This document shows positions 32,150 to 32,957 of a stretch of 32,957 bases of DNA, in pieces (the stretch's first letter is position 1; each line of letters starts with the position of its first letter). The stretch is from contig DATKCN010000216.1 in the NCBI GenBank assembly GCA_035513175.1, positions 1 to 32,957 on the forward strand, read 5' to 3'. The stretch comes from DATKCN01 sp035513175 (GTDB taxonomy: Bacteria > Chloroflexota > Chloroflexia > Thermomicrobiales > CFX8). Under the pieces are notes generated by a model that was not told the origin of the DNA, searched no databases, and was given only the letters and a program-made list of their open reading frames with translations. A program made the position numbers and the translations under genes.

Positions 32150-32957
32150 CTACGACAGCCCCTGGATGATGCCAAGATCGTCTACATCAACATCCAGGCC
32201 ACCGGGATTCTTCCCAAGCCCCGGCATTGTGCGCATTTCCCCCACGATTGGGTAGATGAAGCCGGCGCCGACCGACGCTCGCGCCTCACGAATCGTCAGC
32301 TCGAAGTCGACGGGCCGTCCGACGCGGCTGGCTTCGCCGCTGAGTGATAGATGCGTCTTCGCCATGCAGATCGGCAGCTCGTCATAACCAAGCTGAGTGA
32401 AGGCTCGGATCTGCCTGTTGGCAGCGGGCAAGTACGCCACTGACGCTGCTCCGTACATTTCCTTCGCAATGGTTTCGATCTTTTCTTTGATCGGCGCGCC
32501 TGATGCATAGAGATGTTTGAACGACGATGGCTGTCGCGTCGCACGCACCACTGCTTCGGCAAGCTCGATGCCGCCCGCTCCCCCGTCGGTAAACACGCGA
32601 CTGACAGCGACGTCCACGGCCCCGGCGTCGAGACTGGCGCGCCGGACCAGCTCTATCTCCGCGGGTGTGTCGGAGGGAAACTGATTGATCGCCACGACAA
32701 CGGGAACACCGTGCTTGCGGACGTTCTCGATCTGCTTCTCAAGGTTTCCCATACCGCCACGGAGCGCGTCGAGGTTCTCGTCCATTAGCAACGGGTCGAG
32801 CGGCCGCCCGGCAACGATCTTGAATCGACCGCTGTGTGCCTTGAGCGCTCGGATGGTAGCAACCAGCACAGCGGCATCGGGTGTCAACCCGCTGACACGG
32901 CACTTGATGTTGAAAAACTTTTCTGCCCCGAGATCCGCCCCGAAGCCAGCCTCCGTG
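32150..32957 (-). CDS. fhs: Formate-tetrahydrofolate ligase, C-terminal part (runs off the window)
   Basis: Makes 10-formyl-THF from formate, THF and ATP. The frame is open to the last base, reading TEAGFGADLGAEKFFNIKCRVSG and onward, so the TTG at 32887 is not the start. Visible motifs include LDALRGGMGNLEKQIENVRKHGVPVVVAINQFPSDT, YGDELPICMAK-like (here GYDELPICMAKTHLSL) and GFIYPIVGEMRTMPGLGKNPG near the end. About 268 residues, roughly half of a typical 550-residue enzyme, are in the window. Confidence 0.94.
   Translation of the reverse strand, partial: TEAGFGADLGAEKFFNIKCRVSGLTPDAAVLVATIRALKAHSGRFKIVAGRPLDPLLMDENLDALRGGMGNLEKQIENVRKHGVPVVVAINQFPSDTPAEIELVRRASLDAGAVDVAVSRVFTDGGAGGIELAEAVVRATRQPSSFKHLYASGAPIKEKIETIAKEMYGAASVAYLPAANRQIRAFTQLGYDELPICMAKTHLSLSGEASRVGRPVDFELTIREARASVGAGFIYPIVGEMRTMPGLGKNPGGLDVDVDDLGIIQGLS

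Overview
The window looks like chromosomal DNA of a high-GC bacterium, most likely a member of the Chloroflexota near the Thermomicrobia. This is an inference from protein flavour, GTG/TTG starts, GAAC-N4-GTTC type LexA boxes and gene mix; no 16S gene is present to settle it. Almost everything is core housekeeping, densely packed, with many 4-8 bp start/stop overlaps. No prophage, insertion sequence or CRISPR array was seen.

Layout. 1-2294 (minus): first codons of pyruvate phosphate dikinase and a full PcrA/UvrD helicase. 2434-6214 (plus): tRNA with CAT anticodon, tilS, hpt, ftsH, then a strong hairpin. 6283-6570 (minus): tRNA-Ala(CGC) and tRNA-Gly(CCC). 6704-9177: threonine synthase, convergent mutM, HIT hydrolase. 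9311-13594 (plus): yqeY, a 7TM-HD c-di-AMP phosphodiesterase (pgpH-like), ybeY, a family 2 glycosyltransferase. 13494-15559 (minus): tRNA-Leu(CAG), RNase P RNA, tRNA-His(GTG), tRNA-Arg(TCG) and cinA. 15680-20827 (plus): glutaredoxin-like protein, membrane-anchored TPR protein, three family 4 glycosyltransferases, a small unknown coiled-coil protein inserted between them, and a Trm112-like zinc protein; this is probably an envelope or exopolysaccharide glycan cluster. 20896-25122 (plus): ruvB, queA, HD hydrolase, cyclophilin lipoprotein, histidine phosphatase. 25076-27258 (minus): PLP aminotransferase and a two-gene operon encoding a DdrA/Rad52-like annealing protein and an 80-residue unknown. 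27462-29964 (plus): dnaN, recF, tRNA-Gln(CTG). 30309-31565: RtcB RNA ligase. 31794-32957 (minus): two-helix membrane protein and the C-terminal half of formate-tetrahydrofolate ligase.

The most interesting signal is a small DNA-damage circuit. Two GAAC-N4-GTTC palindromes stand in operator positions: one over the -35 region of ruvB, and one just downstream of a near-consensus TTGACA-17-TACAAT promoter driving the DdrA-like operon. The DdrA-like protein and its unrecognised 80-residue partner are translationally coupled and are the best candidate for an undescribed repair module. Second is the tRNA-Leu/rnpB/tRNA-His arrangement, in which the RNase P RNA ends 9 nt before a tRNA whose 5' end it must itself mature. 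A third is a recurring TGC extended -10 motif in promoters that lack a good -35.
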